Assembly: GCA_019828545.1 (NCBI GenBank)
Contig: JACVRA010000056.1
Span: forward strand, 124,001 to 188,000
Source: Paracamarosporium sp. OC-R06-R3
Taxonomy: Eukaryota; Ascomycota; Dothideomycetes; Pleosporales; Didymosphaeriaceae
Direction of reading: 5' to 3'
DNA length: 64,000 nucleotides
Shown here one piece after another: positions 22,091-33,839 of the stretch. Positions within the stretch are counted from its first letter, which is position 1; each line of letters opens with the position of its first letter. The position numbers were made by a program, and so were the translations under genes. Under the pieces are notes generated by a model, which saw only the letters and a program-made list of their open reading frames with translations, did no database searches and was not told where the DNA came from.

Positions 22091-22987
22091 ATGGGCTCTC
22101 GACTTTCGTATACCCCCATCTCCACCGACGATGCTTCTCCGCCTCTTCTTGGCGAAAAGTACAGCGAAGATGGGAGTACTGATCACATTGTGATCCGGAG
22201 AAGTTCAAGACACACGATCCTGCACTGGGTTGCTCATGGAGTAAGCTTATCGGTTATCATCGCCCTAGCCTTGCGGATTTGGACGAGTAAGCCGTTGCAG
22301 TCTCACTGCCATGAGCGCTTCAACTACTACTGTATGATTTTCCTCGTACCATGCAATCCACAATGGATAGCTAACGCGTTCACCCTAATAGCGCCCATGA
22401 GCGAAGACCTTGCATCTGTACCATTCGTAGAGACACGCTTCAACGGCTCGCTCTGGCACAAGTCTCCCTTTAAAGGCCCTCCATCTCCGACAGCTATCGA
22501 AGCATGGGATTCTGTCAAACAATACGGTATCATCAGTGCCACAGAGGAGGACCTTATACGCATCAACCGTAGCCATAGCTTGAAGACCGCTTCAAAGTTC
22601 CCTGAGATTGCTGGGGGTGGATATGTCGCAATGACCATGGGTACACATCAGCTTCACTGCCTTTTCTGGCTCTGGCGCGATCACCATCGTTCTTACTTTC
22701 CTGAAATGCTGAAGAATAAGGAAGCCATCCCCGAGATGTATGAGCGGCATTTTGAACACTGCATCGACTTTGTCCGGCAGAGCATCATGTGCAATTTTGA
22801 CATGGGTCTACTCACGTTTGATTGGGTGCTAGACCACCCGAATCCGGTCCCGAATACTAACTCGATGCACAAGTGCGTTGACTGGAGCGCTGCGGAGACG
22901 TGGATGAAAAACCGTGCTATCGCGGTCCCCGAAGGTTTCATATGGTCACAGCCAGAAGGTCAAGAGACTTTGCCGTGGAATCCTTGA
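22091..22987 (+). CDS. UstYa-family (DUF3328) oxidase-like protein
   Basis: Exons 22091-22331 and 22392-22987 (60-nt intron) give 278 aa. The intron stays open in frame, but splicing restores YYSPMSEDL, the usual YSP motif of the family. One membrane segment lies at about residues 43-62 (ILHWVAHGVSLSVIIALAL). Two HxxHC motifs, HQLHC at about 166-170 and HFEHC at about 200-204, are the family's likely metal-binding residues. UstYa proteins catalyse oxidative cyclisation of core peptides in ustiloxin, asperipin and related RiPP pathways. Divergent pairing with a Kex2-repeat precursor strongly suggests that role here. Only one UstYa gene is present, as reported for asperipin-2a. Confidence 0.92.
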   Translation: MGSRLSYTPISTDDASPPLLGEKYSEDGSTDHIVIRRSSRHTILHWVAHGVSLSVIIALALRIWTSKPLQSHCHERFNYYCMIFLVPCNPQWIANAFTLIAPMSEDLASVPFVETRFNGSLWHKSPFKGPPSPTAIEAWDSVKQYGIISATEEDLIRINRSHSLKTASKFPEIAGGGYVAMTMGTHQLHCLFWLWRDHHRSYFPEMLKNKEAIPEMYERHFEHCIDFVRQSIMCNFDMGLLTFDWVLDHPNPVPNTNSMHKCVDWSAAETWMKNRAIAVPEGFIWSQPEGQETLPWNP

Positions 22988-24027
22988 AGAGTTAGCATTC
23001 TAGGCCTGAACAGTGCAGACAAGGCAGTCAGGTTGGGGATAGGATTTCCAAGGGTTATGTATGACGATGACTGTTCTGCATATCGCGATCAATGAGAATG
23101 CAAGCTAGATGTGTGATGTGTTGTGATGTGTGCTGCGGAATGCGAGTGAGCCCGGTGTGACGAAGAAGTAATCTAGGTGCACATCAACTATTGGCTGTGT
23201 CCCCATGCACTTGGCAACGGTGCGATGCAATCCGGAAGCGGGCCGACGTAAGCTTTGCTAGGCAGCGCAACAACCTGGACTGATCTGTGTCTGTGAGGGG
23301 GCGAAAAAAACCAACAATATAATCTCGTGCGGAAACTTGATTAATTGACTGAGGTGTAGTGGTTTGCCTTATTATGCGGCACAGCGCAAGTCTTTATCTT
23401 CCTTTTTCTGATTGCCACCGGTAAGCGACATTTCGATGGGGGAACTTTGGGTCGTGCCACAGAAAAAGGCGACTAATATCCCAACAACTATGGACGTACC
23501 ATTTTCTGCAATCGGAAAAACTTCGTCATGTATTACTTGATCTCGGAAGATGCTGCGCCTGATTCTTAGATTTGTGAAACATTCTAGCGCTCCGACTGTG
23601 CCTCTAAGGCAAATCCCACACATGGCACCGGCAGGACCGGATCCTTCTCACCAAGTCAATTGGGGAGCTCACAAAAAAAAAAGGTTTGATACCGAAGGTT
23701 TTTGCAATCAATAGTAGACCAGGGTGGGCTAGGAACTAATCAGAAGACAGCACGGAGCGTAACTGTGGACCTGTAAGACGATGGATAGGTCGTGATAGGT
23801 ACTTGGCACAAACAGATCCATTAATTCCAAAAACCTACGGTAGCATTCGTTTGTAACAATGTTCCCTCATAGAACATTGGTATATTATGTATCAGGTTCG
23901 CCTCCATATCTCCCACCTTCTTCACTCAGTAGAAACACCACTCCGTTGCTCCAGTGGACGAGCGTCGAATTTCTTCATCCCTTCATCTCTGAGCAAAAGT
24001 TGCAGCTATACAACACAGTGTTACGTC
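22988..24027. other. intergenic region
   Basis: About 1 kb without a supported gene. A minus-strand frame at 23,372-23,623 (ENGTSIVVGILVAFF...) looks like a possible transporter C-terminal scrap but has no recognisable context. The right end is the permease promoter and 5' UTR. Confidence 0.45.
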
Positions 24028-25833
24028 ATGGGAACCGAGACAAACGCCGAGACTGGCCAGGAACATCCTCCTTTGACTTCATCATCTGAGGAGACCAGAG
24101 AGAAGGATGTTGGGTTACGTCGTGCCCTTTCTCAAAGACATCTGGTGAGTCAACAGTTGGAAAAGACAGTCGTCAGCATCGCAACAGCATACTCATAGGC
24201 AGCAACTAGACTATGATTGCCATCGGCGGAGTCATAGGCCCGGGATACTTTATAGGAATGGGCACTGGTCTTTCAAGCGCAGGACCTGCTGGATTGTTGA
24301 TTTGTTTTGCAGTTGTTGGTGTATTACTGTGGACAGTCATACAATCTCTAGGCGAGATGAGTGCTTTCATATCCGTTTCAGGTCAGTCCTCGTTCCTACT
24401 GCCGGAGGGGAGTACCGTATGGATATCTAACCCAAAGTGTTAGGTTCTTTTACCCACTATACAACCCGGTTTATCGACCCGGCCTTAGGTTTTGCGTTAG
24501 GCTGGAATTACTTCCTCTTATGGTCTGGCGTTATCATCGCAAATTATAGTAGGTTATAGATGAATTTCTAGTACCGGTGCTGAGTTAATAAGCTATTAGA
24601 TAATTTGGCGTTGATCTTGGGCTTTTGGGAGAGCCATGTGCCTACATGGGCTTGGATACTGATCTTCTGGTGAGCTTCTCTTCTCTTCTTCCAGCAATGA
24701 TCGTATTCAGCCTAACCTCTTTTAGGATCTTCTTCCTGGGCTTTGGACTCCTAGGCGTCAGAGTATTCGGCGAGGCCGAATTCTGGTTCACCCTTGGAAA
24801 GGTTCTAGCCCTGGCTTCGTTTGCATTTTGCGCTATTCTGATTTCCACCGGCGTGATCGGCGGAGAGAAGATTGGGTTCAAGTTCTACCACAACCCTGGA
24901 CCCTTTGGTAGTGACATCAAAGGCGTCTTTCAAACTTTTATCTTCGCTGCTCTACAGTACAGCGGAACTGAAATGATTGGTTTGTCTGCGGGAGAGTCTG
25001 ACAACCCATCAAGGGATGTTCCCAAGGCCGTTAAGAATATCCTCCTCTGGCGTATCATCGGCATATTCCTCGGCGGAGTCTTCTTTATTACTATCGCAGT
25101 TCCCTGGAACGACCCGAATCTTCTACACGCTGGAAGCAAAACGGCAAGCTCGCCCTTCGTCATTGCGTTTACTCGTATTGGAATACACGCCGGGGCTCAT
25201 GTCGTTAACGCCATCGTCCTAATCACTCTATTCTCTGCTATCAATGGCACTTTATATGTTGGGTCCCGGACCTTATACGGGCTTGCACAAGAAGGGGCCG
25301 CACCTCGTATCTTTCTGTACACGACAAAGCAAGGCGTTCCAGTAGTTGCGTTGACAACAATCAATCTGATTGGATTTGTTTCCTTGACAAATCTTTCATC
25401 CGGAGCAGGTACAGTCTATACATGGATTATTTCTATGATAGGTCTAGCTACTTTTATAACGTGTAAGTACTAGTTCGTGCGCAGATCAGTGGTTGCTAAC
25501 GATTCCATAGGGAGTATGATCTGTCTATGCCATATGCGCCTGCGTCGTGCTATGGATTTGCAAAAGGTGCCGGTTTCTGTCCTTCCTTTTCAAGGTGTGC
25601 TTTGGCCCTACGGTGCCTACGTTGGCTTCGGAGGTTCGCTTTTCTTCATAATATTCCAGGGATGGACATCATTCGTGCCGTGGGACATTAAGTCGTTCTT
25701 CATGAACTATATCGTTCTCGTACTTTTTATTGTTCTTGCAGCCGGCTGGAAATTTTGGCACAAGACTAAATGGGTAAAACTAGAGGAAGCGGATCTGCTG
25801 AGTGGTCGGAGAGATGTGCAGACGAGAGAATAA
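24028..25833 (+). CDS. Amino-acid permease (APC superfamily, fungal YAT type)
   Basis: Six exons: 24028-24144, 24210-24381, 24444-24548, 24600-24669, 24726-25462, 25511-25833, giving 507 aa. The first helix has the family motif HLTMIAIGGVIGPGYFIGMG; later come GWNYFLLWSGVI and QYSGTEMIGLSAGES, a typical permease core with about 12 helices. The cytosolic N-terminus is polar and the tail short. Substrate specificity cannot be read. It lies 1 kb from the UstYa gene on the same strand and could belong to the peptide locus as an importer or exporter, but the family mostly imports amino acids. Confidence 0.92.
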
Positions 25834-26373
25834 AGCTTCGGTAGATAGATGCTGTCTCGGCACTTAGAACGGAAGGATCAGCGATATGCTCCTGGTAAGG
25901 CGGATCAAGTCTCAATTCAGAACGTGATCGTATTTCGGGAATTCCTAGCTGCTGGTCTAACCTGCAGCCTCGTAACACGGGAGGGCTCGATAATGAAAGA
26001 CCGAGTACATCGTATTAGCTACCTAGGTAGGAAACAGGAGTGGGGTTGGGGCGTAGTGCATGCGTGGCACCCAACACACTGGTACTAGCCATTTTAACCA
26101 TCGCGCTTTGATTCGCTTGTCGGAGACCGACTAATTTAGTGAGCCGCCCAGGTGGAACAAGCTCACACCAAGACAATACAAGCTTGCCCCAAACTTCTTC
26201 GTTCCCAACGTCATGCAATGGTGTACACACATTCCTGGGCAACGTATTACGGAGATGCATAACTGCATGTGCATGGCTCCCGTGATCAATTCCATATCTA
26301 CACCCTGTTCGTACATGCCTGCTTTCCAACGATAGGTACTCGGCCGTAACTTCACAAGCGCTTCCATTTCCCC
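25834..26373. other. convergent intergenic region
   Basis: 3' ends of the permease gene (+) and the MFS gene (-). No gene seen. Confidence 0.55.
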
Positions 26374-27883
26374 TTACAGTGAGGGATAATCTCTCTCGTT
26401 ACCAGAATCATCGTTTCCATGTTTGATGCTCCTTTCGCGCACTATCAACAGTGCATATACGCATGCCGAACAAGTACCCAAGGCGGCCATAGCCAAGCAA
26501 ATCGCATAACCAGTCTTGTACTCGGGTGCATACTTGGTGAGGAAAGCAAAAGGACCGATAATGCCTCCCAGGTTACCAAATGCAATCATGAACCCCGACC
26601 CCATAGCACGCATCTTGTGACCACGAAGGTTCATGAGATACCAGCACACGGCAGTGGTTTGGGCTCCCATGGCGCCCATAACGGTCAGACAAATTCCCGT
26701 GTACTGTAAAGAGAAGCTGCTATGCGGGGTGACGCGGAGCATGATAAGTCCAGTAAGGAGAATGGCGTTCCCAAAGAGAACAAACGGGAGTCGTATGCCA
26801 GCCTTGTCGGAAAAGTAGGCCACGACAAGAGCAAGGCCGAAAGCGGAAGCCCAAGGCGGTACTGAGCGGAGCTGAGTCTGGACGACTGTGTAGCCAAAAG
26901 TTTTGATAATGGTAGGGGTAAAGTACGCGAACGAGTACACGGTGATAGTGATGCCTAAAGTTAAAGTGTCAGGTCTGAATCAGCCCGTCCGTCGCACCAT
27001 TGAGTAGTACTTACAGAAATACATTAGGGCACCTAGATAGTTCCTAATGTCGCCAAAGAAGGAAGCAAAATCACCGGAGGTGAGGGAGAATTTCTCGGTT
27101 TCGTATGACTTCGTCTTTGCTAGAACAAACTTTTTCTCTTCGTCGGTCAACCATTTGGCTTCCTGGGGAAAGTCTGTCACAAGAAAGAAGGCCATGAGTC
27201 CAACGAACATGGTTGCAATGCCTTCTAGGATGAAGATCCAGCGCCAGTTTTCCAATCCACGCACACCATCCATATTCGCAATGGCTGATGCTAACAGACC
27301 ACCAAAGGCGCTCGAGAGAATAACTGAGGATATGTAGACCGTGAACCGTTTCTGAGCCTCTTCGTGCTTATACCAGAAGCTGATCAGATAGAAACTACCA
27401 GGGAAGATACCAGATTCAGTCAATCCAAGGAAGAATCGGGTAGCAATAATTCCACTGTAGTTCTTCACGAATGCTTGGGCTATGACTATAATCCCAAACG
27501 AGAAGATGCAGATGGAAAGCCAGACATGAGGGTTTAATCTTTTCATCATGATGTTGGACGGGATTTCAAAGACAATGTAAGGTACGAATAGGATGGTGAG
27601 TGCGATATTAGGCTGTTGACCGGTCAAGCCTAGGTCCTCTGGCAAGCCCATGGTGAGGGCGGCGGATATGTTAATACTAAAGGCAGATTAGTGAAATGGT
27701 CTTCTAGTACAAGTTCCAGCAAACGCACCGGTCAAGGAAGGCTGCGATGTATACCAAGACCAGCATTGGGAGAACGCGTAGATCGATTTTGCGAAGGAGC
27801 TTCGCCTCGTCAATCTGCGCAGTTTCATTTTCTTCGAGCAAGCTGGAGACACCTGGCGATTCTAACTTGGAGTGTTCCTCCAT
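26374..27883 (-). CDS. MFS transporter, anion:cation symporter / Dal5-like
   Basis: Exons 27883-27729, 27676-27015 and 26954-26374 (introns 52 and 60 nt) give 465 aa. The ATG of MEEHSKLES is used because the longer frame needs GTG. Features are KIDLRVLPMLVLVYIAAFLDR in helix 1, RFFLGLTESGIFPGSFYLISFWY (the loop typical of Dal5/Tna1 carriers), and GRWIFI-like ENWRWIFILEGIAT. About 12 membrane helices are expected. Family members import allantoate, nicotinate, biotin, pantothenate or dipeptides. The specific substrate is unknown. The tail is charged (KHGNDDSGNERDYPSL). Confidence 0.9.
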
Positions 27884-29019
27884 GTTTGGGTCAGGGATCG
27901 GCGCGTAAACTATCACGAAGAGGTACCTCCTCGGTATGTCTTCGGGGCCGATATCAGGCTGACTTTGAATTCCGAGGGTTCGGCCTGAGGAGGTGGTGGG
28001 TGCAAGGCTCTTGTGGGAAATGTGAGGCAGGTCTTCACGTGGAACGAAAACACACCATGTCGTGGAAACAAAAGTGGTGCCAGAAGATTGGTGTAGAAGG
28101 GAGGATTGTCGACGTCGGTTGGCTAGTCAATTTATGCCATGCACCGCAGCTCCTGGGTGGTGGTATCGAATGCGAGCATCTGCCGGCCTGAATCCCTTAT
28201 TGAAGGGGATCAAACACGGCTGAACCTAACACACGGTAAAGGTTAGCGAATCAGGCTGGCTGACAGTGCTGCAGCAACGTCCGAGGTATGACACTATGCG
28301 CATGCCTCGTACTATGCGCTATATTTATCAAACGCTGTGCTTCGTTAAATGTCCCCAAGTTGGGCGTTATCCTTGTGTGGTTGCGCAGAACACTGATTTG
28401 CTGTTCGTAGATCATTGTGCGCAATTGTCTGTTCCAAGTCCGCCACTTCTTTCGCACGAGGTGGCCCACGCGTCTCCATAAAAGAAGGTGACACAGTGCC
28501 TATCTTATCACACAATGTTGGGCGCGGTATCAGCGAATCAGACTTGCTGACAGGACGAACGCAAAGTCCGAAGGCGAATCTGTGCGCCTTCTCTATACTT
28601 CGAGGATATGCACTGTATTTATCCGGTGCTGCGTATACGCAAACGCCCCCCTCCCCGAACAGGGGGCATCCGACACAAAAATTGATAAGTCCTGCACTTT
28701 TATGCTCACAACAGAAGTCATCGTGTCTATCGCAACGGACATCTGTTTCAGTGTCTTCTCGTATACCATCGCCTGTTCTTAGGCGTTGCAAATTTATCGC
28801 GCATCGTAATCGTGCTGACCTGTGTTCAAGCAAGGCTGAAGCAAGGCTGGTGGCTGCCTTTGCCCTGGGGCATAGTCCGTGCGCTCTCCCTTACCCTGTT
28901 CAAGCAGCCAAACATACATAAGCCTTTTTCTCCACTGGTGGCGTCCCGTCCCGTTCCGCTTCCATAGGGCCCACTTTCTTCGATATCCACCTATTCGCTC
29001 AGCCACGGGCTGCTCCATC
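27884..29019. other. intergenic region with a degenerate duplication
   Basis: About 1.1 kb. Segments 28245-28329 and 28532-28623 share AGCGAATCAG..CTGACAG, then GTCCGA(A/G)G, then TATTTATC in the same order. They look like diverged copies. No gene is supported. Confidence 0.45.
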
Positions 29020-30517
29020 ATGACTTCGTTGACGACTTCTGTGCTTATGAGCGCAGTCCCTACCTTCAAGCCAGCCCTGGACCCTCCTCTGGGAGTGTTC
29101 TCTAACCCTGACCACCCGGAGACGCTCAAAACGCCCAGCACCATCGCTGTTTGTGTTTGTTGTGTCCTTACTACCCTTTTCTTTGCTGCACGCTGCTACT
29201 GTCGTTACTGGGTAAAGAACACGTTTATTTTCGAAGATGGTATGTTCATTCTTAAACGTCCGAAAGATTCAGAAGACTAATCTACGCCAGTCATGGCCAC
29301 CATCGCATGGGTACAAGCCAGCTCCTTCTCTGATATCTCTATTTGTACTAATAGCACTACTTTAGGCTATGGCCATCCTCAATAGTGCCCTTGTGGCTGT
29401 AACTATGAGGCGCCATGGAGGCCAGCACGCATGGGATATAACAATCACGCAGTTCCGCGAAGCCTCATTTGTGAGCCGGGCCCTTCTTTCAACCGAGTGT
29501 CCAGGTTGTACTGACGGCACACCAGTGGTTCAACGTTGTCGCTATTCAATACGGTATCGCAGTTTGTTTCACCAAAATCGCCGTTTTGATGCTATATCGA
29601 CGTGTGTTCTCGACGCACCGCGGGTCCTTGTTCGACATAGCTGTTATCTCACTTATCGTTATTCTGTCATTGTTTTACGGCATCACGACATTTTTCAAAA
29701 TCTTTGAATGCACCCCGCGTGCAAAGATTTTTAATACATCGATTCCTGGCCATTGTTTCGACATAGGAAAAATCCTGAAAACAAGTGGCGCCTTCAACAC
29801 CGTGTCTGACTACCTTATTCTGTTTCTGCCATTCCACGCTGTTCAGAGGCTACAGATGACGAAGAAGAAGAAAGTCCTTGTTATCTTAGTCTTTACTTTC
29901 GGTCTCTGGTACGTGCTGGCCATTCATCCTCCTATCCTGTTCCTTACTAAAAGCTTGACATTAGCGCTCCGATCTTTGCTACCATTGGATTCGTCGTTCG
30001 ATTGCAGAACAGCTCCAATAAAGATACCTCATGGGGTCAGCCCTTTATTCTCTTGTGGGGGTATGTTTCGACCCTCGGGATTTTCTTTCCTTGTCTGTAT
30101 CCATGAGCATCTACGCATGCTGACGTTCATCCTAGCCTCGCGGAGCTCACGAGCGGAAATCTCTGCGTCAGCTTTCCCGAAATGGGTCCGCTCTTACACT
30201 CGCGCACCAGACACAGCAGTCGCAACACGCCCCGCCGCCCGACCGCCAGCGAATTAGCTCCATACAAAGAGCCCTCCAGCCTATCTTCCAAAATCAAGAA
30301 GAAGCTCAAGCCGAACGATCCATACATGGCAACCAGTTTGTTTGATACGAGGGGAACAGCCACTTTGGACGAAGATCAACGCTACATTCAGCTGGAAGAT
30401 GTTAAGGATGGATCACGGTGTGAGTCAGGTGAACGATTGGAAGTAATTCCAGAGCCGAAAAATTCTAGGATCGTGGTGGACACTGAGATTAGTGTGAAGA
30501 CACATGAGGCTGTATAA
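29020..30517 (+). CDS. Pth11-like / fungal rhodopsin-domain membrane protein
   Basis: Six exons: 29020-29239, 29291-29310 (20 nt), 29366-29470, 29505-29908, 29965-30060, 30136-30517, giving 408 aa. Seven membrane helices of the fungal rhodopsin-domain family are readable: TIAVCVCCVLTTLFFAARCY, FEDVMATIAWAMAILN, then WFNVVAIQYGIAVCFTKIAVLMLYRR, DIAVISLIVILSLFYGITTFF, SDYLILFLPFHAV, VLVILVFTFGL. The splice joins keep the family motif FED-x-x-x-x-IAW. The cytosolic tail is long and Lys/Ser-rich (KIKKKLKPND). Members include Magnaporthe Pth11, a surface-sensing receptor, but most are uncharacterised. Confidence 0.82.
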
Positions 30518-31921
30518 CGAAGGTAATACGGTGTATGTTGTTGTTGATTGGCTAGGATTCTATTGAATGAGTTAGCTTAGCGATATATATCCTCATGTCT
30601 CCTACGTATCCTGATGAGTCGCATAGACACTTTTTGTTACACGTCCAGTGCGCACTCAGAGAATTCAAAATTTGGGCTGAAACTCTGCCCACTGGTGGTC
30701 AGACCGATGCGAAAATCTCTCCGAAGCCATCCAGTAATTCTCGTTCACTGCACCTCGCCTTTAATCAGGTGAGTCGACGGCTGATGTTTGGTTCGCAATC
30801 CAATCGGGCTAGTTTAAGATTCTTGCAACTCAACCCGTCTGCTTGCACACGCTGCGGATGTACGAAGAAACAAGCGGAGGCTCTCCTGTCTCATTGAACT
30901 AGCATTTACTATCGCTTAGGAATTGTTAGACGCGTGTGTCACGTGTGTACGGTAATATCGTCGAGTCATGGGCCAATGGGTTACACGTAATGGGAGGATC
31001 TGGGAGCCTCGCTGACTAGGAAAGGTACGATTTTGCTGGTCAGCTTCTAGAGAAGTTGCAGCAGTGCGGTAGTTATTCTGCAACAGAATTTGGCCATCAC
31101 ATCGAGGCGATGAGGGTGGACATGGAAGGTTTCCCAATTGGAACACATCCATCGACAGCGGAGGGGCTGAAGCCGAAATAGTAATCAGACTGAGCCATTC
31201 ATCCACAATCAATGCTTTCACTCAAACAGATTACCCCACAATACCAGGGGTGGTGCTGTTGCAGCCTTCCTTGGAGTCGCTTCTTCAGAATGGATAAGGT
31301 TTAGCACGAGTCTAACCCTACATGTACCCTAAATTCAAGAGCCTTTTGGTACAAAACCCATACGTCGTCTGTCCCTGCAGATCCCGACTGCAAAACGAGC
31401 AGCACGAAGCCTTTCAATATGGGATCATGTTGTGGTGAACACGTTCGGAGATTTTGAGGCGGATTAGGCTTCACGAGGCATACAAATAGTACTTGTTTGA
31501 GATTTTGTAAGGATCGCCAAAGCTCTTCTACTGAATTGTTTGCCGTTCCAGTACACCGTCAGACGACTCATTGATGGTGTCTTGATCAACAGCTTGTGAA
31601 CCACACAATTTCTAGATGGATGCGGAATAGTCTTCTACCAGCCGACTGAGTAAGGTAAGTACAAATTCATGTAGGCAAGTGGCAATGCCGAGTATCAAAT
31701 CTGGCCTGACCCATAGTGCTTCATGACTATCAATCTGGAGCTTGCCTCTATGGGTCGTTCATGACATAAAAATGTCACCCAGTCAATCTGTATGGCCTCA
31801 AAAGCTTGCTAGTTCGAATGGTGACACCGAAAGCTTGTGGCCGCTTTAGCTGTTCATCTCCAAACACATTTTCCGATTGTTTTTATGTATTCTGGAGCTA
31901 GGGCATGTTTTCGCGTTATGA
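30518..31921. other. intergenic region, no gene seen
   Basis: About 1.4 kb between the rhodopsin-like gene (+) and the MFS gene (-) 3' end. Short frames at 30,595-31,221 are not recognised. Nothing else is supported. Confidence 0.5.
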
Positions 31922-33361
31922 TTACATCTCTTTCTCGTACCGACTCTTTCCTCTGAGCTTCGGACCCCGTTTCCAGAAAAACCAAGGAATCGGTGTCATT
32001 GCTATTGTACAAAATCCCAGTAGGCTTGTAGCCCAGCTGGTCCCAAGCTTCTCGTACATCTGCAGCGTGAACAACGGAAAGCTCGCTGTCAGAAGATAAC
32101 GCACCAGACTATTCGCCCCAGCAGCAGAGGCGCCGTACATAGGGCCGTATGTATCGACCATGTACATATTAGCACCAACATACGTAAGCACCGATCCAAG
32201 CATGGTAAGGCCTTGCGCGATGATAGGTACAGCACAATGCACAGTCGTGCGTGCAGTCCAGGCGAACGCGAAGAGACCAATCGGGAGAAGGAGCGATCCG
32301 ATCATTGATGAGTAAAGTCGGTTTTCAGGGGGGAATTCTCCATTCGGCAGCGTGGACTGAAAGCGATAGTATGTTGGTCGGTAGATGAGATGATCTAGGG
32401 CAATAAGTAGTAGAGATGCTAAGACGGCACCTGAGATCAGACCGAAGAACGACAAACTCTGCTGTCCGATAGAGAAGTCATAGATTGTGGAGAAGACATA
32501 CGGAGATCCGACAATAAATGTGTAGAGCAGCGCGAATTGAAAGGAGCAGTACAAGCAGACGAGGCCTACAATCGGCTCTGTGAAGAGCATATGGACCGGT
32601 CTTGAAATAGTAACTTTTAAGAAATGTCTGAATGCGGCTAGATTCGAAGGAGCTGTAGCATGTTCTGTGCATATTCTCCTCCCAAGATGTGCCATTATCA
32701 CGCCACGATGAGATTCCTGCACAAAAAAAAGGAGCGGGAAGATCGCTGCTACAACCCAAAGTGTTGCCCATTGTGTCCACCTCCACCCTTTCCACTCGAC
32801 AATCAACCCTCCAATCATCGGACCAACGAGGGCGCCGATAAAGGGGATTGAATAATAAATTGCTAGGGGGGTGCCTCGTTTGTTTGGCGGGTTAATGTCT
32901 GCTATTGTTGCACTTGCGATACTGACGCCGGGGGCTGCGAATATGCCGGCAAAGAACCGACAGATACACAAAGCCCAGAGACTTCGACTCAGCCCAGATC
33001 CCAATATAAAAATTGCGAAACTTGGAACTGTGGTCAAGTACACCTTTTTTCGACCTAAGGTCTCGCTCATCGGTGATGAAATTACAGGCCCAAGGCCCAT
33101 TCCGAGCGCGTAAGTGGAAAGAGGCAATAGTGCCACAGTCGAAGACACTCTGAACTCGTGTGCGACGTCGTCATAGCCGGGGCTATAGATGGACGTTGCC
33201 ATTGTAGAGACAAAGCCGATAAGGGAAACAGTGAACGTTGTGTAAAGCTTCCTAGACCTCGACCAGTTACGCGCATTCGCAGGGTGATCGATCCAGGGTA
33301 TAGACAAGGCAACGTTGGAGAGCACTGGGTTTGAGCTGATGGGTAACGAGGTGCTCATCAT
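31922..33361 (-). CDS. MFS drug:H+ antiporter (DHA1 family)
   Basis: Intronless, 479 aa, starting at MMSTSLPISSN. The N-terminus has the fungal DHA1 lead IPWIDHPANARNWSRSRK. Motif A is SPMSETLGRKKVYL in the loop after helix 2. Motif C-type GTPLAIYYSIPFIGALVGPMIGG lies in helix 5. GWRWTQWATLW follows. Twelve helices are predicted. The family exports drugs, polyamines and secondary metabolites across the plasma membrane. It lies 9 kb from the UstYa gene; a role in exporting the peptide product is possible but not shown. It has no introns, unlike its neighbours. Confidence 0.92.
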   Translation of the reverse strand: MMSTSLPISSNPVLSNVALSIPWIDHPANARNWSRSRKLYTTFTVSLIGFVSTMATSIYSPGYDDVAHEFRVSSTVALLPLSTYALGMGLGPVISSPMSETLGRKKVYLTTVPSFAIFILGSGLSRSLWALCICRFFAGIFAAPGVSIASATIADINPPNKRGTPLAIYYSIPFIGALVGPMIGGLIVEWKGWRWTQWATLWVVAAIFPLLFFVQESHRGVIMAHLGRRICTEHATAPSNLAAFRHFLKVTISRPVHMLFTEPIVGLVCLYCSFQFALLYTFIVGSPYVFSTIYDFSIGQQSLSFFGLISGAVLASLLLIALDHLIYRPTYYRFQSTLPNGEFPPENRLYSSMIGSLLLPIGLFAFAWTARTTVHCAVPIIAQGLTMLGSVLTYVGANMYMVDTYGPMYGASAAGANSLVRYLLTASFPLFTLQMYEKLGTSWATSLLGFCTIAMTPIPWFFWKRGPKLRGKSRYEKEM

Positions 33362-33800
33362 TGGGAATAGAGCGTGAAAGGAGATGGTGCATATCTAAGA
33401 CGATGAGGATGACTGGGGGGACATTACGAAGAGCTCTTGTAGCCGAGGTTATCCTAGACGACTTACTTAAACGACGATTTGACTTTTGGGGTTTCGCGCC
33501 GCTCCGGGTCGTGCGCCACGTTCTCCGCATGCGGTAGGCGGCGGGCAAACAGATCTTTCGCCGTACCTTATCAGCTCCGAGCACTTCGGGCTGATTCGCC
33601 GAGATTTCAAAGCCCCGACACGGGTATTGTGCCTTGAGGTTATTGCCGCTTGCTTCGGCCAACACAACTCTGCTGCCTGACCGATAATTGTAACCAAATA
33701 AAAACGATGGGGTGTAATTGGGCTTTCACAAGTGATGACAATTCTACCTCTACACAACTTCCTATAGCCATTCTTTCTTTCTAATCTTCGGATAGGTCAT
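33362..33800. promoter_or_regulatory. upstream region of the DHA1 transporter gene
   Basis: About 440 bp between the transporter ATG and the ammonia-lyase relic. No specific element recognised. Confidence 0.4.
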
Positions 33801-33839
33801 GCACACCACCGCCGAATACCTTCACTATTATCACTACAG

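Noticed and set aside
23372..23623. 83-aa minus-strand ORF
   Set aside because: Partly hydrophobic but isolated, with no family motif or neighbouring exon.
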